A stretch of 29,176 nucleotides of DNA from an uncultured Oscillospiraceae bacterium (GTDB lineage: Bacteria > Bacillota > Clostridia > Oscillospirales > Ruminococcaceae). Under the pieces are notes generated by a model. That model saw nothing but the letters and a program-made list of their open reading frames with translations, was not told the origin of the DNA and searched no databases. The stretch's first letter is position 1; each line of letters starts with the position of its first letter. The translations under genes were made by a program, and so were the position numbers. Of this stretch, positions 1 through 6,837 are shown piece after piece. The stretch lies in the NCBI GenBank assembly GCA_934457235.1, contig CAKSHT010000008.1:1-29176 (forward strand), written 5' to 3'.

Positions 1-757
1 GTCGGTACCTCTCAATGGAGCTGCATTTTCCGGTTTTCGTGTCAATGTCAATCAGCACGCCGTTCAGCTCTATGTCGCCTTCTGCGAATCTGTGTCGCTT
101 CGGGTAGTATGTCAGAAAACGGTCGATTATGATATCCTTTTCCACACCGAGTATAGAGTTCTTCGGTCCGGTCATGCCGGCATCCGTGATGTACCCCGTG
201 CCCTCGATGATCTGTTCGTCAGCCGTTGGAACATGCGTATGCGTGCCAAGTACTGCGGATACCCTCCCCGCGAGATAGTAGCCCATCGCGCGTTTCTCGG
301 AGGTCGCCTCCGCATGAAAATCCACGATCTTTATCCGGGCGTCGCAGCTTTCAAGAATCCTGTCCACGCAGTGGAAAGGGTTCTCCAGCGGCTGCATGAA
401 TGTCGTACCCATCAGGTTTATCACCGCGATGGAATACGCGCCGCGATCAAGCACACACATTCCCCTGCCGATAACGTCGTCGCCGTAATTCGCCGGGCGG
501 ATTATACGCTCGTTGCTCTCCCACTCGGCTTCCATGGTTTTCTGGCGGAAGCAGTGGTTTCCGGTGGTTATGACGTCGGCTCCTGCGTCGAATATAGATC
601 CGGCGGAGGCGGGATTTATGCCGTTACCCTCTGCGGAGTTCTCACCGTTGACGATAATAACTTCCGCACCGAGCTTCTGCTTTATGCCGTGAAGCTCCCT
701 CTGGAGCGCTTCACAGCTGCGCATTCCCACCACGTCGCCGATAAAAAGTATCTTCAT
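1..757 (-). CDS. YmdB/TIGR00282-family metallophosphoesterase, 3' end cut by window
   Basis: The 252 visible residues match the YmdB family of dimetal phosphodiesterases, which in Bacillus hydrolyse 2',3'-cyclic nucleotides and influence biofilm and motility. Metal-ligand motifs are all present: D8 in FIGDVVG, E39-N40 in NGEN, N67-H68 in GNH, H148 in FHAE, and H173 and H175 in GTHTHV. The family is usually about 260-265 residues, so only roughly ten C-terminal residues lie outside the window. The ATG at 757 is six bases after the purA stop; the junction reads TAA TAA TAG ATG, three in-frame stops directly before the start. No strong ribosome binding site is visible, so translation is probably coupled to purA. 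Family assignment is confident; the physiological role here is inferred. Confidence 0.9.
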   Translation of the reverse strand, partial: MKILFIGDVVGMRSCEALQRELHGIKQKLGAEVIIVNGENSAEGNGINPASAGSIFDAGADVITTGNHCFRQKTMEAEWESNERIIRPANYGDDVIGRGMCVLDRGAYSIAVINLMGTTFMQPLENPFHCVDRILESCDARIKIVDFHAEATSEKRAMGYYLAGRVSAVLGTHTHVPTADEQIIEGTGYITDAGMTGPKNSILGVEKDIIIDRFLTYYPKRHRFAEGDIELNGVLIDIDTKTGKCSSIERYR

Positions 758-763
758 CTATTA

Positions 764-2047
764 TTATCTGTAGATGATCTGGTCTCTGCCGGGGCCTATG
801 CCCAGGAACTTGATCGGGCAGCCGCAGAGTTCCTCAAGGCGCTTAACGTAAGCCTGTGCCTTTTCTGGCATATCCTCAAACTTCTTGCAGTTGGAGAGGT
901 CGCCCTCATAACCCTCGATCTCCTCGTATACGGGGCTGCACTTTGCAAGCTCTTCAAGAGTTACAGGGAAGTCCTTGAGGGTCTGACCGTCGGTGGTCTT
1001 GTATGCTACGCACACCTTGAGCACAGGGAGTCCTGCCAGAGTGTCGAACTTGTTGATAGCAAGCGAAGTGAGTCCGTTTACGCGAACTGCGTGGCGCATG
1101 ATAACAGCGTCGAACCAGCCTGTTCTTCTGGGACGTCCGGTGGTCGTACCGTACTCGCCGCCCTTCTCGCGGATATAGTTGCCGGTTTCGTCGAACAGCT
1201 CGGTCGGGAACGGACCGTTGCCTACGCGTGTGGTATAGCTCTTGCCCACGCCGATGACCTCGTCGATCATCTTGGGTCCAACGCCGGTGCCTACGCACGC
1301 GCCGCCCGCAATCGGGTGGGAGGAAGTTACGAACGGATAGGTACCGAAGTCGATATCGAGCAAGGTAGCCTGCGCGCCCTCAAACAGCACCTTCTTGCCA
1401 GCCTCGTAAGCCTCGAATGCGATAACGGAAGCGTCTGCCATGTACTTTGCGAGCTTCTCGCCGTAGCCCTTGTATTCCTCGTAGACAGCGTCAAGGTCGC
1501 ATGCCTCGCCGCCATAAACCTTTGTGATGATGAGGTTCTTCAGCTCGCCGGTTTCCTGGATCTTCTTCTTCAGAACATCGGGATGTACCAGGTCGTACAT
1601 ACGGATACCGATACGCTCGTCCTTGTCGGTGTAGCAGGGACCGATTCCTCTGCCGGTGGTGCCGATATTCACGCCGGTCTGCTTGGCCTTGAATTCCTCG
1701 GACAGCTTGTCGAGAAGTCTGTGCCAGGGCATGATGATATCTGCGCGGGCGTCTATGCGGAGGTTATCGCAGGTTACGCCGCGCTCGTTCATGTTCTTTA
1801 TTTCCTCAAGAAGTACGGACGGGTCAACCACAACGCCGCTGCCGATAAGGCAGAGAGTTTCGGGGTACAGGATTCCGGAGGGGAGCAGGTGGAGTTTGTA
1901 AACCTGGTCGCCGTGAACTACGGTGTGACCAGCGTTGTTTCCGCCGCTGGAACGTACTACGACATCAGCCTTTGCAGCCATTATGTCGATGATCTTTCCC
2001 TTGCCCTCGTCGCCCCACTGGGTTCCGACAATTACACTTGATGACAT
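764..2047 (-). CDS. purA: Adenylosuccinate synthetase
   Basis: The 427-residue cytoplasmic enzyme joins IMP and aspartate using GTP, the first committed step from IMP to AMP. The N-terminus carries QWGDEGKGK with catalytic D13, and GGNNAGHTV with H41, the same positions as in E. coli PurA. GTTGRGIGPCY and the NKFD guanine-specificity motif are also present. The reading frame stays open upstream to 2104, but the ATG at 2047 is preceded by an ATGAGGATC ribosome binding site and gives the standard family length. It is the first gene of a short unit with the downstream phosphoesterase, driven by the promoter at 2113-2141. The leader is only about 60 nt, with no visible riboswitch. Confidence 0.97.
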   Translation of the reverse strand: MSSSVIVGTQWGDEGKGKIIDIMAAKADVVVRSSGGNNAGHTVVHGDQVYKLHLLPSGILYPETLCLIGSGVVVDPSVLLEEIKNMNERGVTCDNLRIDARADIIMPWHRLLDKLSEEFKAKQTGVNIGTTGRGIGPCYTDKDERIGIRMYDLVHPDVLKKKIQETGELKNLIITKVYGGEACDLDAVYEEYKGYGEKLAKYMADASVIAFEAYEAGKKVLFEGAQATLLDIDFGTYPFVTSSHPIAGGACVGTGVGPKMIDEVIGVGKSYTTRVGNGPFPTELFDETGNYIREKGGEYGTTTGRPRRTGWFDAVIMRHAVRVNGLTSLAINKFDTLAGLPVLKVCVAYKTTDGQTLKDFPVTLEELAKCSPVYEEIEGYEGDLSNCKKFEDMPEKAQAYVKRLEELCGCPIKFLGIGPGRDQIIYR

Positions 2048-2112
2048 TATATGATCCTCATTTCTGAAAATAGAGTAGTCGGGAAAATGCAACCATAATC
2101 CCACATATTAAT

Positions 2113-2141
2113 ATTATATCACAACAGGGTAATGAATTCAA
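2113..2141 (-). promoter_or_regulatory. Sigma-A promoter of purA
   Basis: On the minus strand, -35 TTGAAT (2141-2136) and -10 TATAAT (2118-2113) are separated by exactly 17 bp. The -10 is extended (TGTGA before TATAAT). The start site would fall about 60 nt before the purA ATG. Confidence 0.8.
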
Positions 2142-2171
2142 GGTTTTTTTGAGATTTTTTCTTGATTCAAG

Positions 2172-2200
2172 TAAAAATTCCGCCCCGGAATGAGCGGAAT
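2172..2200 (-). terminator. Terminator of the AT-rich orphan gene
   Basis: On the minus strand, ATTCCGC (2200-2194) pairs with GCGGAAT (2183-2177) across a 10-nt loop and is followed by a run of T (2176-2172 region). It lies just after the stop codon of the orphan gene at 2209. The stem is short, so termination may be partial. Confidence 0.55.
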
Positions 2201-2208
2201 ACGGAAAC

Positions 2209-2580
2209 CTACTGTTTCCTTTGAGTTTTTATGAGCGTGTAAATATCAACCCATTCAGAAAATGTGCATTTATCAAACACCTCTACGACCTCATCAATAT
2301 TGTATGAAAATTCTTGAAGTTCAATAACGTTGTACTCTTTTAAATATTTTTTTGCATACGTTAATCCATCTTGGACGGAGCAATCATTTCCAGCAAAAAA
2401 TCTATTGAATATTTCCATGAAAATTTCATAGTATGCCGGGTCTGCTGTTCCATCGTCAGCCCAGATGTAGGGATTTAAATTACCAATGTAGTATATGTAT
2501 TCTTCGCTTTTGTCCTTATCTGTGAGCCATTGTTTATCAAGATAGGAATAAATACATAGCAAAATTTCATATTTGGTCAT
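2209..2580 (-). CDS. Small AT-rich protein of unknown function
   Basis: I do not recognise this 123-residue protein. It is acidic and aromatic, rich in Tyr, Asp and Glu, has no signal peptide or membrane segment, and looks mostly helical and soluble. Evidence that it is a real gene: a GGGGGAG ribosome binding site eight bases before the ATG at 2580, its own near-consensus promoter at 2618-2646, and a terminator after the stop. Its DNA is far more AT-rich than its neighbours pnp and purA, with many Phe, Tyr, Ile and Lys codons ending in A or T, which suggests acquisition by transfer. The size, composition and solitary position resemble orphan immunity proteins of polymorphic toxins, but no toxin is nearby and this is only a guess. 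Confidence 0.75.
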   Translation of the reverse strand: MTKYEILLCIYSYLDKQWLTDKDKSEEYIYYIGNLNPYIWADDGTADPAYYEIFMEIFNRFFAGNDCSVQDGLTYAKKYLKEYNVIELQEFSYNIDEVVEVFDKCTFSEWVDIYTLIKTQRKQ

Positions 2581-2617
2581 TTATCGATCTCCCCCAATAA
2601 TATTTTTTCAACATTTT

Positions 2618-2646
2618 ATTATATCACAAACTATCCATAAAGTCAA
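2618..2646 (-). promoter_or_regulatory. Sigma-A promoter of the AT-rich orphan gene
   Basis: On the minus strand, -35 TTGACT (2646-2641) and -10 TATAAT (2623-2618) have a 17-bp spacer and an extended TGTGA before the -10. The -35 box overlaps by two bases the T-run of the upstream pnp terminator. Confidence 0.8.
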
Positions 2647-2672
2647 AAAAGAGGGAAGCTCTCACTTCCCTC
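2645..2672 (-). terminator. Terminator of pnp
   Basis: On the minus strand a perfect 8-bp stem, GAGGGAAG (2672-2665) with CTTCCCTC (2658-2651), has a 6-nt loop and is followed by six T (2650-2645). It is 16 bases past the pnp stop. Confidence 0.9.
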
Positions 2673-2688
2673 TCATATGCAGCTATTA

Positions 2689-4815
2689 TCAGCCCTGTGC
2701 CTGAGCCTTTCTCTTTGCCTCGATATCAGCAAGAGCGTCCTTTCTGGACAGGTTGATTCTACCCTGGTTGTCGATCTCCATAACCTTAACGATTATCTCG
2801 TCGCCAACGGATACAACGTCCTCTACCTTCTCAACGCGGTGGTTGTCCAGCTTGGAAATGTGTACCATGCCGTCCTTGCCGGGAGCGATCTCTACGAATG
2901 CACCGAAGTTCATGATACGAACTACCTTGCCCTTGTAAATCGCGCCGATCTCCGGAGGATTAACAATTGTGGAGATTACCTGAACGCAAGCGTTTGCCTT
3001 ATCCAGGTCAAGACCGCAGATAAATACGTTGCCGTCGTCGTCGATGTCGATCTTAACGTCGAAGTCAGCGCAGAGTTTCTGGATAACCTTGCCGCCCTTG
3101 CCGATAACCTCGCTGATCTTGTCAACCGGTACCTTGGTGTGGATCATCTTCGGAGCGTACTTGCCGACAGTCTTTCTCGGCTCCGGAATAGCCTTGAGCA
3201 TGATCTCATCAAGGATATAGTCGCGTGCCTTGTGGGTCTTTGCGAACGCAGCCTTGATGATCTCCGGGGTCAGACCGTCGATCTTGAGGTCCATCTGGAT
3301 AGCTGTGATACCGTCGTGCGTACCAGCTACCTTGAAGTCCATGTCGCCAAAGAAGTCCTCAACGCCCTGGATATCGACCATCGTATCCCATCTGTCGCCC
3401 TCGGTGATAAGACCGCAGGAAATACCGGCTACCGGCTTCTTTATCGGAACGCCGGCGTCCATCAGAGCCAGTGTGGAACCGCAAACGGAACCCTGGGAAG
3501 TTGAACCGTTGGAGGAAAGCACCTCGGATACCAGACGGATAGCGTACGGGAACTCCTCAACGCTCGGAATAACCGGCAGAAGAGCACGCTCCGCAAGTGC
3601 GCCGTGGCCGATCTCGCGTCTGCCCGGACCTCTGCTTGCCTTGGTCTCGCCTACGGAGTAAGCCGGGAAGTTGTAGTGATGCATGTAACGCTTGCCCTCT
3701 TCCTCGTCAAGGCCTTCCAGCTTCTGGCTGTCGGAAACGGGGCCGAGTGTGCATATTGTCATAACCTGAGTCTGACCTCTTGTGAACAGACCGGAGCCGT
3801 GAACTCTGGGCAGCATGCCGACTTCAGCAGCCAGCGGACGTATTTCGTCCATCTTTCTGCCGTCAACGCGCTTGTTGTCGTCCAGCAGCCAGCGGCGTAC
3901 CACAAACTTCTGGAGCTTGTATATAGCCTCGTCGATCATTGCGATCTTCTCTGGGTAAACTTCATCAAACTTTGCGTGGATATCGTCAACGATGGGCTTC
4001 AGACGCTCCTCGCGGATATTCTTGTCATCGGTGTCCAGAGCATATCTGATGCGCTCGATGGCAAAATCAGAGATAGCGTCGAACATATCGTGGTCAACTT
4101 CCTGGGACTCGAACGCGAACTTCGGCTTGCCGATCTGAGCCTGGATATCCTTGATGAACGGGATAAGAGACTTCACGATCTCGTTGTGACCTGCCATGAT
4201 AGCGTCGAACATAACGTCGTCCGTAACTTCGTTAGCGCCTGCCTCGATCATTACTACCTTCTTCTCGGATGAAGCAACGGTAAGGTTAAGGTCGGACTTT
4301 GCTCTCTGCTCAAGGTTCGGCATGAGCACGATCTCGCCGTCAACCAGGCCAACGGAGATACCGCCGATCGGGCCGTTCCACGGGATATCAGAGATAGAAA
4401 CGGCGATGGAAGCGCCGATCATGCCGAGTATCTCAGGGGAGCAGTCGGGATCGACTGCGAGTACGGTCATTGTGATAGCAACGTCATTGCGCATATCCTT
4501 CGGGAACAGCGGACGCATAGGACGGTCAACTACACGGGAAGTCAGAATAGCCTTCTCGGAGGGTCTTCCCTCTCTCTTGAGGAAGCCGCCGGGGATCTTG
4601 CCGACAGCGTACAGCTTCTCCTCGTAATCAACGGAAAGCGGGAAGAAATCCACGCCGTCGCGTGGCTTTGCGCTTGCTGCTACGTTTACCATAACAACAG
4701 TCTCACCGTATCTTACCCAGCAGGAGCCGTTAGCCAGACCGCATACCTTGCCGGTCTCAACGGTCAGCTCTCTGCCAGCGAACATTGTCTTGAAAACTCT
4801 GTAATTCTCGAACAT
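2689..4815 (-). CDS. pnp: Polyribonucleotide nucleotidyltransferase (PNPase)
   Basis: The 708-residue enzyme is the phosphorolytic 3'-5' exoribonuclease of mRNA decay. Domains in order: RNase PH-like 1 (about 12-145), helical linker (about 150-230), RNase PH-like 2 (about 320-545), KH (about 558-615, GKGG at 572-575) and S1 (about 621-690). The active-site region of the second RNase PH domain is intact: NGSTSQGSVCG (436-446) and the acidic cluster ending GDMDFKVAG (490-498). The frame is open upstream to 4875, but ATG 4815 has a GAAAGGAA ribosome binding site and fits the family N-terminus. The gene follows rpsO, the conserved rpsO-pnp order, with an intervening hairpin and partial terminator that would set the PNPase to S15 ratio. 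Confidence 0.97.
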   Translation of the reverse strand: MFENYRVFKTMFAGRELTVETGKVCGLANGSCWVRYGETVVMVNVAASAKPRDGVDFFPLSVDYEEKLYAVGKIPGGFLKREGRPSEKAILTSRVVDRPMRPLFPKDMRNDVAITMTVLAVDPDCSPEILGMIGASIAVSISDIPWNGPIGGISVGLVDGEIVLMPNLEQRAKSDLNLTVASSEKKVVMIEAGANEVTDDVMFDAIMAGHNEIVKSLIPFIKDIQAQIGKPKFAFESQEVDHDMFDAISDFAIERIRYALDTDDKNIREERLKPIVDDIHAKFDEVYPEKIAMIDEAIYKLQKFVVRRWLLDDNKRVDGRKMDEIRPLAAEVGMLPRVHGSGLFTRGQTQVMTICTLGPVSDSQKLEGLDEEEGKRYMHHYNFPAYSVGETKASRGPGRREIGHGALAERALLPVIPSVEEFPYAIRLVSEVLSSNGSTSQGSVCGSTLALMDAGVPIKKPVAGISCGLITEGDRWDTMVDIQGVEDFFGDMDFKVAGTHDGITAIQMDLKIDGLTPEIIKAAFAKTHKARDYILDEIMLKAIPEPRKTVGKYAPKMIHTKVPVDKISEVIGKGGKVIQKLCADFDVKIDIDDDGNVFICGLDLDKANACVQVISTIVNPPEIGAIYKGKVVRIMNFGAFVEIAPGKDGMVHISKLDNHRVEKVEDVVSVGDEIIVKVMEIDNQGRINLSRKDALADIEAKRKAQAQG

Positions 4816-4875
4816 TGCATTAATTCCTTTCAATAAAATATTTACTGAAGGCACAGTGTTAGCAATTAAAGTCAA

Positions 4876-4893
4876 TATCCGGCTGCCCGGATA
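4876..4893 (-). promoter_or_regulatory. Short hairpin in the pnp leader
   Basis: TATCCGG and CCGGATA form a perfect 7-bp stem with a CTGC loop, 60 nt before the pnp start. E. coli pnp is autoregulated by RNase III cleavage of a leader hairpin; this stem is shorter, so a similar role is only a possibility. No -10/-35 pair with proper spacing was found here. Confidence 0.4.
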
Positions 4894-4927
4894 CTCAATT
4901 TAATGCTAAGACCTGCGCCTTAGTAGT

Positions 4928-4961
4928 AAAAAGGCAGCACTGTTTCGTGCGCAGCGCTGCC
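4928..4961 (-). terminator. Terminator or attenuator between rpsO and pnp
   Basis: On the minus strand a 10-bp stem with one G-T pair, GGCAGCGCTG (4961-4952) with CAGTGCTGCC (4942-4933), has a 9-nt loop and is followed by five T. It begins about 15 bases after the rpsO stop. Since no good pnp promoter is visible, it may act as a partial terminator. Confidence 0.8.
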
Positions 4962-4975
4962 CTTTGCTCCATAAA

Positions 4976-5242
4976 TTACTTACGGATACCCAGCTTAGCG
5001 ATGATCGCACGATAGCGCTCGATATCCTTCTTCTGGAGGTAGCTCAGAAGGTTTCTTCTGTGACCTACCATCTTCAGAAGACCACGGCGGGAGTGGTGAT
5101 CCTTCGGGTGAACCTTGATGTGGTCAGTCAGTTCGTTGATTCTCTTGGTGAGAATAGCGATCTGAACCTCAGGAGAACCGGTATCCTGCTCGTGCAGACG
5201 GTTAGACTCGATTACAGCGGTCTTTTCTTCTTTTCTTAACAT
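4976..5242 (-). CDS. rpsO: 30S ribosomal protein S15
   Basis: The 88-residue protein is the full normal length for S15, a primary 16S rRNA binder of the small-subunit platform. Diagnostic stretches are [16 protein letters not shown] near residue 20 and [20 protein letters not shown] at 50-69, with the usual basic C-terminal end LGIRK. The ATG at 5242 has GAGGTG five to six bases upstream. It is followed by pnp, the conserved order, and has its own promoter (5362-5390) and a structured leader that could carry S15 autoregulation. Confidence 0.98.
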   Translation of the reverse strand: MLRKEEKTAVIESNRLHEQDTGSPEVQIAILTKRINELTDHIKVHPKDHHSRRGLLKMVGHRRNLLSYLQKKDIERYRAIIAKLGIRK

Positions 5243-5355
5243 AAAAACACCTCATTAAATTTATTCCGGCATCGCAGCAGAGGGACTAGGGTGTATCTCC
5301 GGTCGGAGCATTATCCGCTCGCCGGGAAACCGGTATGGTCGTGCACATGCACAAC
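5243..5355 (-). promoter_or_regulatory. Structured 5' leader of rpsO, candidate S15-binding regulator
   Basis: About 110 nt lie between the predicted start site and the rpsO ATG, long for a ribosomal protein gene. The leader is GC-rich, with short complementary segments: ACCGG near 5335 with CCGG near 5298, and GAGC with GCTC around 5305-5320. S15 is known to repress its own mRNA through leader structures in several bacterial groups, and these structures differ between lineages. No specific published class was matched, so the regulatory role is inference. Confidence 0.45.
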
Positions 5356-5361
5356 ATAGAT

Positions 5362-5390
5362 ATTATATCACACTTTTTCTGCTTTGTAAA
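5362..5390 (-). promoter_or_regulatory. Sigma-A promoter of rpsO-pnp
   Basis: On the minus strand, -35 TTTACA (5390-5385) and -10 TATAAT (5367-5362) are 17 bp apart, with an extended TGTGA before the -10. Confidence 0.85.
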
Positions 5391-5435
5391 TAGGTTTTTG
5401 CGATTTTTTCAAAAAAAGTGGAATATTTTTAGAGA

Positions 5436-6446
5436 TCACTTGTCCTCAGCAGCGCGTACCTGTCTGAAATGCCATGCGTCGCGGCACATTTCATCCAGGG
5501 TCTTTTCAGCCTTCCAGCCGAGTTCCTTTTCAGCGAGGGACGGGTCGGAATATGTAGCCGCAGCGTCGCCGGGGCGTCTCGGACCGATGGTATAGCCGAG
5601 GTCGATACCGTTCACGCGCTGGAACGTATCCAGTATCTCCAGAACAGAATATCCCTTGCCGGTACCCAGGTTGTAGGCAGGCGCGCCGGTAATGGTGCGT
5701 GCCTTTCTGACTGCGGCAACATGACCCTTTGCCAGGTCAACGACATGGATATAGTCGCGGACGCATGTGCCGTCGGGGGTGGGATAATCGTTTCCGGCTA
5801 CTGCCAGGACATCGCGCTTTCCTGTAGCCTTGTCCAGTACGATAGGCATGAGGTTGTTCGGGATTCCGTTAGGATCCTCGCCGATAAGTCCGCTCTCGTG
5901 TGCGCCTACGGGGTTGAAGTAGCGCAGGAGGATCATGGTCCAGGCGGGATCAGCTGCGGACATCTCGCGGCACAGGTTCTCGATGATGAGCTTTGTGCTG
6001 CCGTACGGATTGATCGCGGACAGCGGGAAATCCTCCTTGACCGGGACAGTTGCGGGGATTCCGTAAACCGTAGCGGAGGAACTGAACACGAACTTCGTGC
6101 AGCCGTACTTCTTCATAGTTTCGAGGATATTGAACGTACCGCGCAGATTGTTGGAGTAATACATCAGCGGCTTCTTTACACTCTCTGGGACACACTTGTA
6201 GCCTGCAAAATGAATCACCTGCTCGATATCGTTTTCTGCGAATATCTGGTCTACGGCGGCGATATCAAGCATGTCAGCCTCGTAGAACCTGAAGTCCTTG
6301 CCGGTGATCTTTCTGATACCGTCAAGCGCCTTGGAATTCGAATTGTAGAAGTTGTCCATCACAACGATTTCTTCGCCTGCATTGAGAAGTTCCACGCAGG
6401 TGTGGGAGCCGATGAAGCCTGCTCCTCCGGTTACAAGAATAGCCAT
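5436..6446 (-). CDS. galE: UDP-glucose 4-epimerase
   Basis: The 336-residue extended short-chain dehydrogenase interconverts UDP-glucose and UDP-galactose for the Leloir pathway and for cell-envelope glycan precursors. The NAD-binding TGGAGFIGSH lies at 6-15, the catalytic Ser in FSSSATVYG at 121-129, and the YxxxK pair is Y148 and K152. NPVGAHESGLIGEDP and the C-terminal RRPGDAAATYSDP are typical of GalE. The frame runs open to 6734, but ATG 6446 has a GGAGGG ribosome binding site and starts exactly at the Rossmann fold; the extension falls in repeat-like noncoding DNA. It appears monocistronic, with a perfect consensus promoter upstream. No GC-rich terminator was found after the stop. Confidence 0.96.
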   Translation of the reverse strand: MAILVTGGAGFIGSHTCVELLNAGEEIVVMDNFYNSNSKALDGIRKITGKDFRFYEADMLDIAAVDQIFAENDIEQVIHFAGYKCVPESVKKPLMYYSNNLRGTFNILETMKKYGCTKFVFSSSATVYGIPATVPVKEDFPLSAINPYGSTKLIIENLCREMSAADPAWTMILLRYFNPVGAHESGLIGEDPNGIPNNLMPIVLDKATGKRDVLAVAGNDYPTPDGTCVRDYIHVVDLAKGHVAAVRKARTITGAPAYNLGTGKGYSVLEILDTFQRVNGIDLGYTIGPRRPGDAAATYSDPSLAEKELGWKAEKTLDEMCRDAWHFRQVRAAEDK

Positions 6447-6500
6447 AGTCTGACCCTCCGAATAGTTCTCTCTTTCGGTGCGTGCCGAAAATACATTTTT

Positions 6501-6529
6501 ATTATAATCCTTTTTCGTTTTTTTGTCAA
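6501..6529 (-). promoter_or_regulatory. Consensus sigma-A promoter of galE
   Basis: On the minus strand, -35 TTGACA (6529-6524) and -10 TATAAT (6506-6501) match consensus at all twelve positions with a 17-bp, A-rich spacer. It is the only strong promoter here without TG one base before the -10. Confidence 0.9.
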
Positions 6530-6589
6530 CAACTAATTTTAGGCGGTTGACAAGTGTATCGTAAAATTTATCGCAACTGATTTTTATAT

Positions 6590-6787
6590 GAGCAGTGGGG
6601 GAAAACTTTTGTTTTCCCCCACACTCTCTTAGCGCTTTTTGGGCATTAAGTGTTTCGCCGTCTGTGCAGACCGAGCGCTGTCTGAGCAACAAGAGGGCGC
6701 TGCCCTCGACTCGCCAGCCTTTTGAAGCATTCACGCCGTAAGCGAAGCAATTTCAAGGCGTGAATGAGAGGCTGGACCGAAAACTTT
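6590..6787. repeat. Structured intergenic element, probable dispersed repeat
   Basis: Noncoding DNA between glmS and galE is packed with palindromes. There is a perfect 12-bp stem with TTTT loop (6595-6606 with 6611-6622), GTCTG/CAGAC (6660-6671), GAGGGC/GCCCTC with a 3-nt loop (6693-6707), and a two-part stem with CCAGCCT (6714-6720) pairing AGGCTGG (6769-6775) around CATTCACGCC (6728-6737) pairing GGCGTGAATG (6757-6766). From memory, similar intergenic repeats containing CCAGC, a GC-rich GAGGG hairpin and a GGGGGAAAAC end occur in many clostridial genomes. No transposase is present. Copy number could not be tested. The flanks of the 6447-6837 gap hold the galE promoter and about 50 bp with no recognisable signal. 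Confidence 0.6.
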
Positions 6788-6837
6788 AATAACTGACGCA
6801 CATATCAAACAGTGTATCTAACCTATAACCGCCACAA

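Noticed and set aside
92..2041. A 649-codon open frame on the plus strand
   Set aside because: It is antisense to purA and the YmdB-like gene, both with intact family motifs, and its product has no recognisable domain. Long antisense frames are common in GC-rich coding DNA.
2048..2112. Purine riboswitch before purA
   Set aside because: The leader is about 60 nt and shows no three-way junction.
6447..6734. N-terminal extension of galE by 96 residues
   Set aside because: It has no family similarity, runs through the promoter and the repeat element, and ATG 6446 has a good ribosome binding site.
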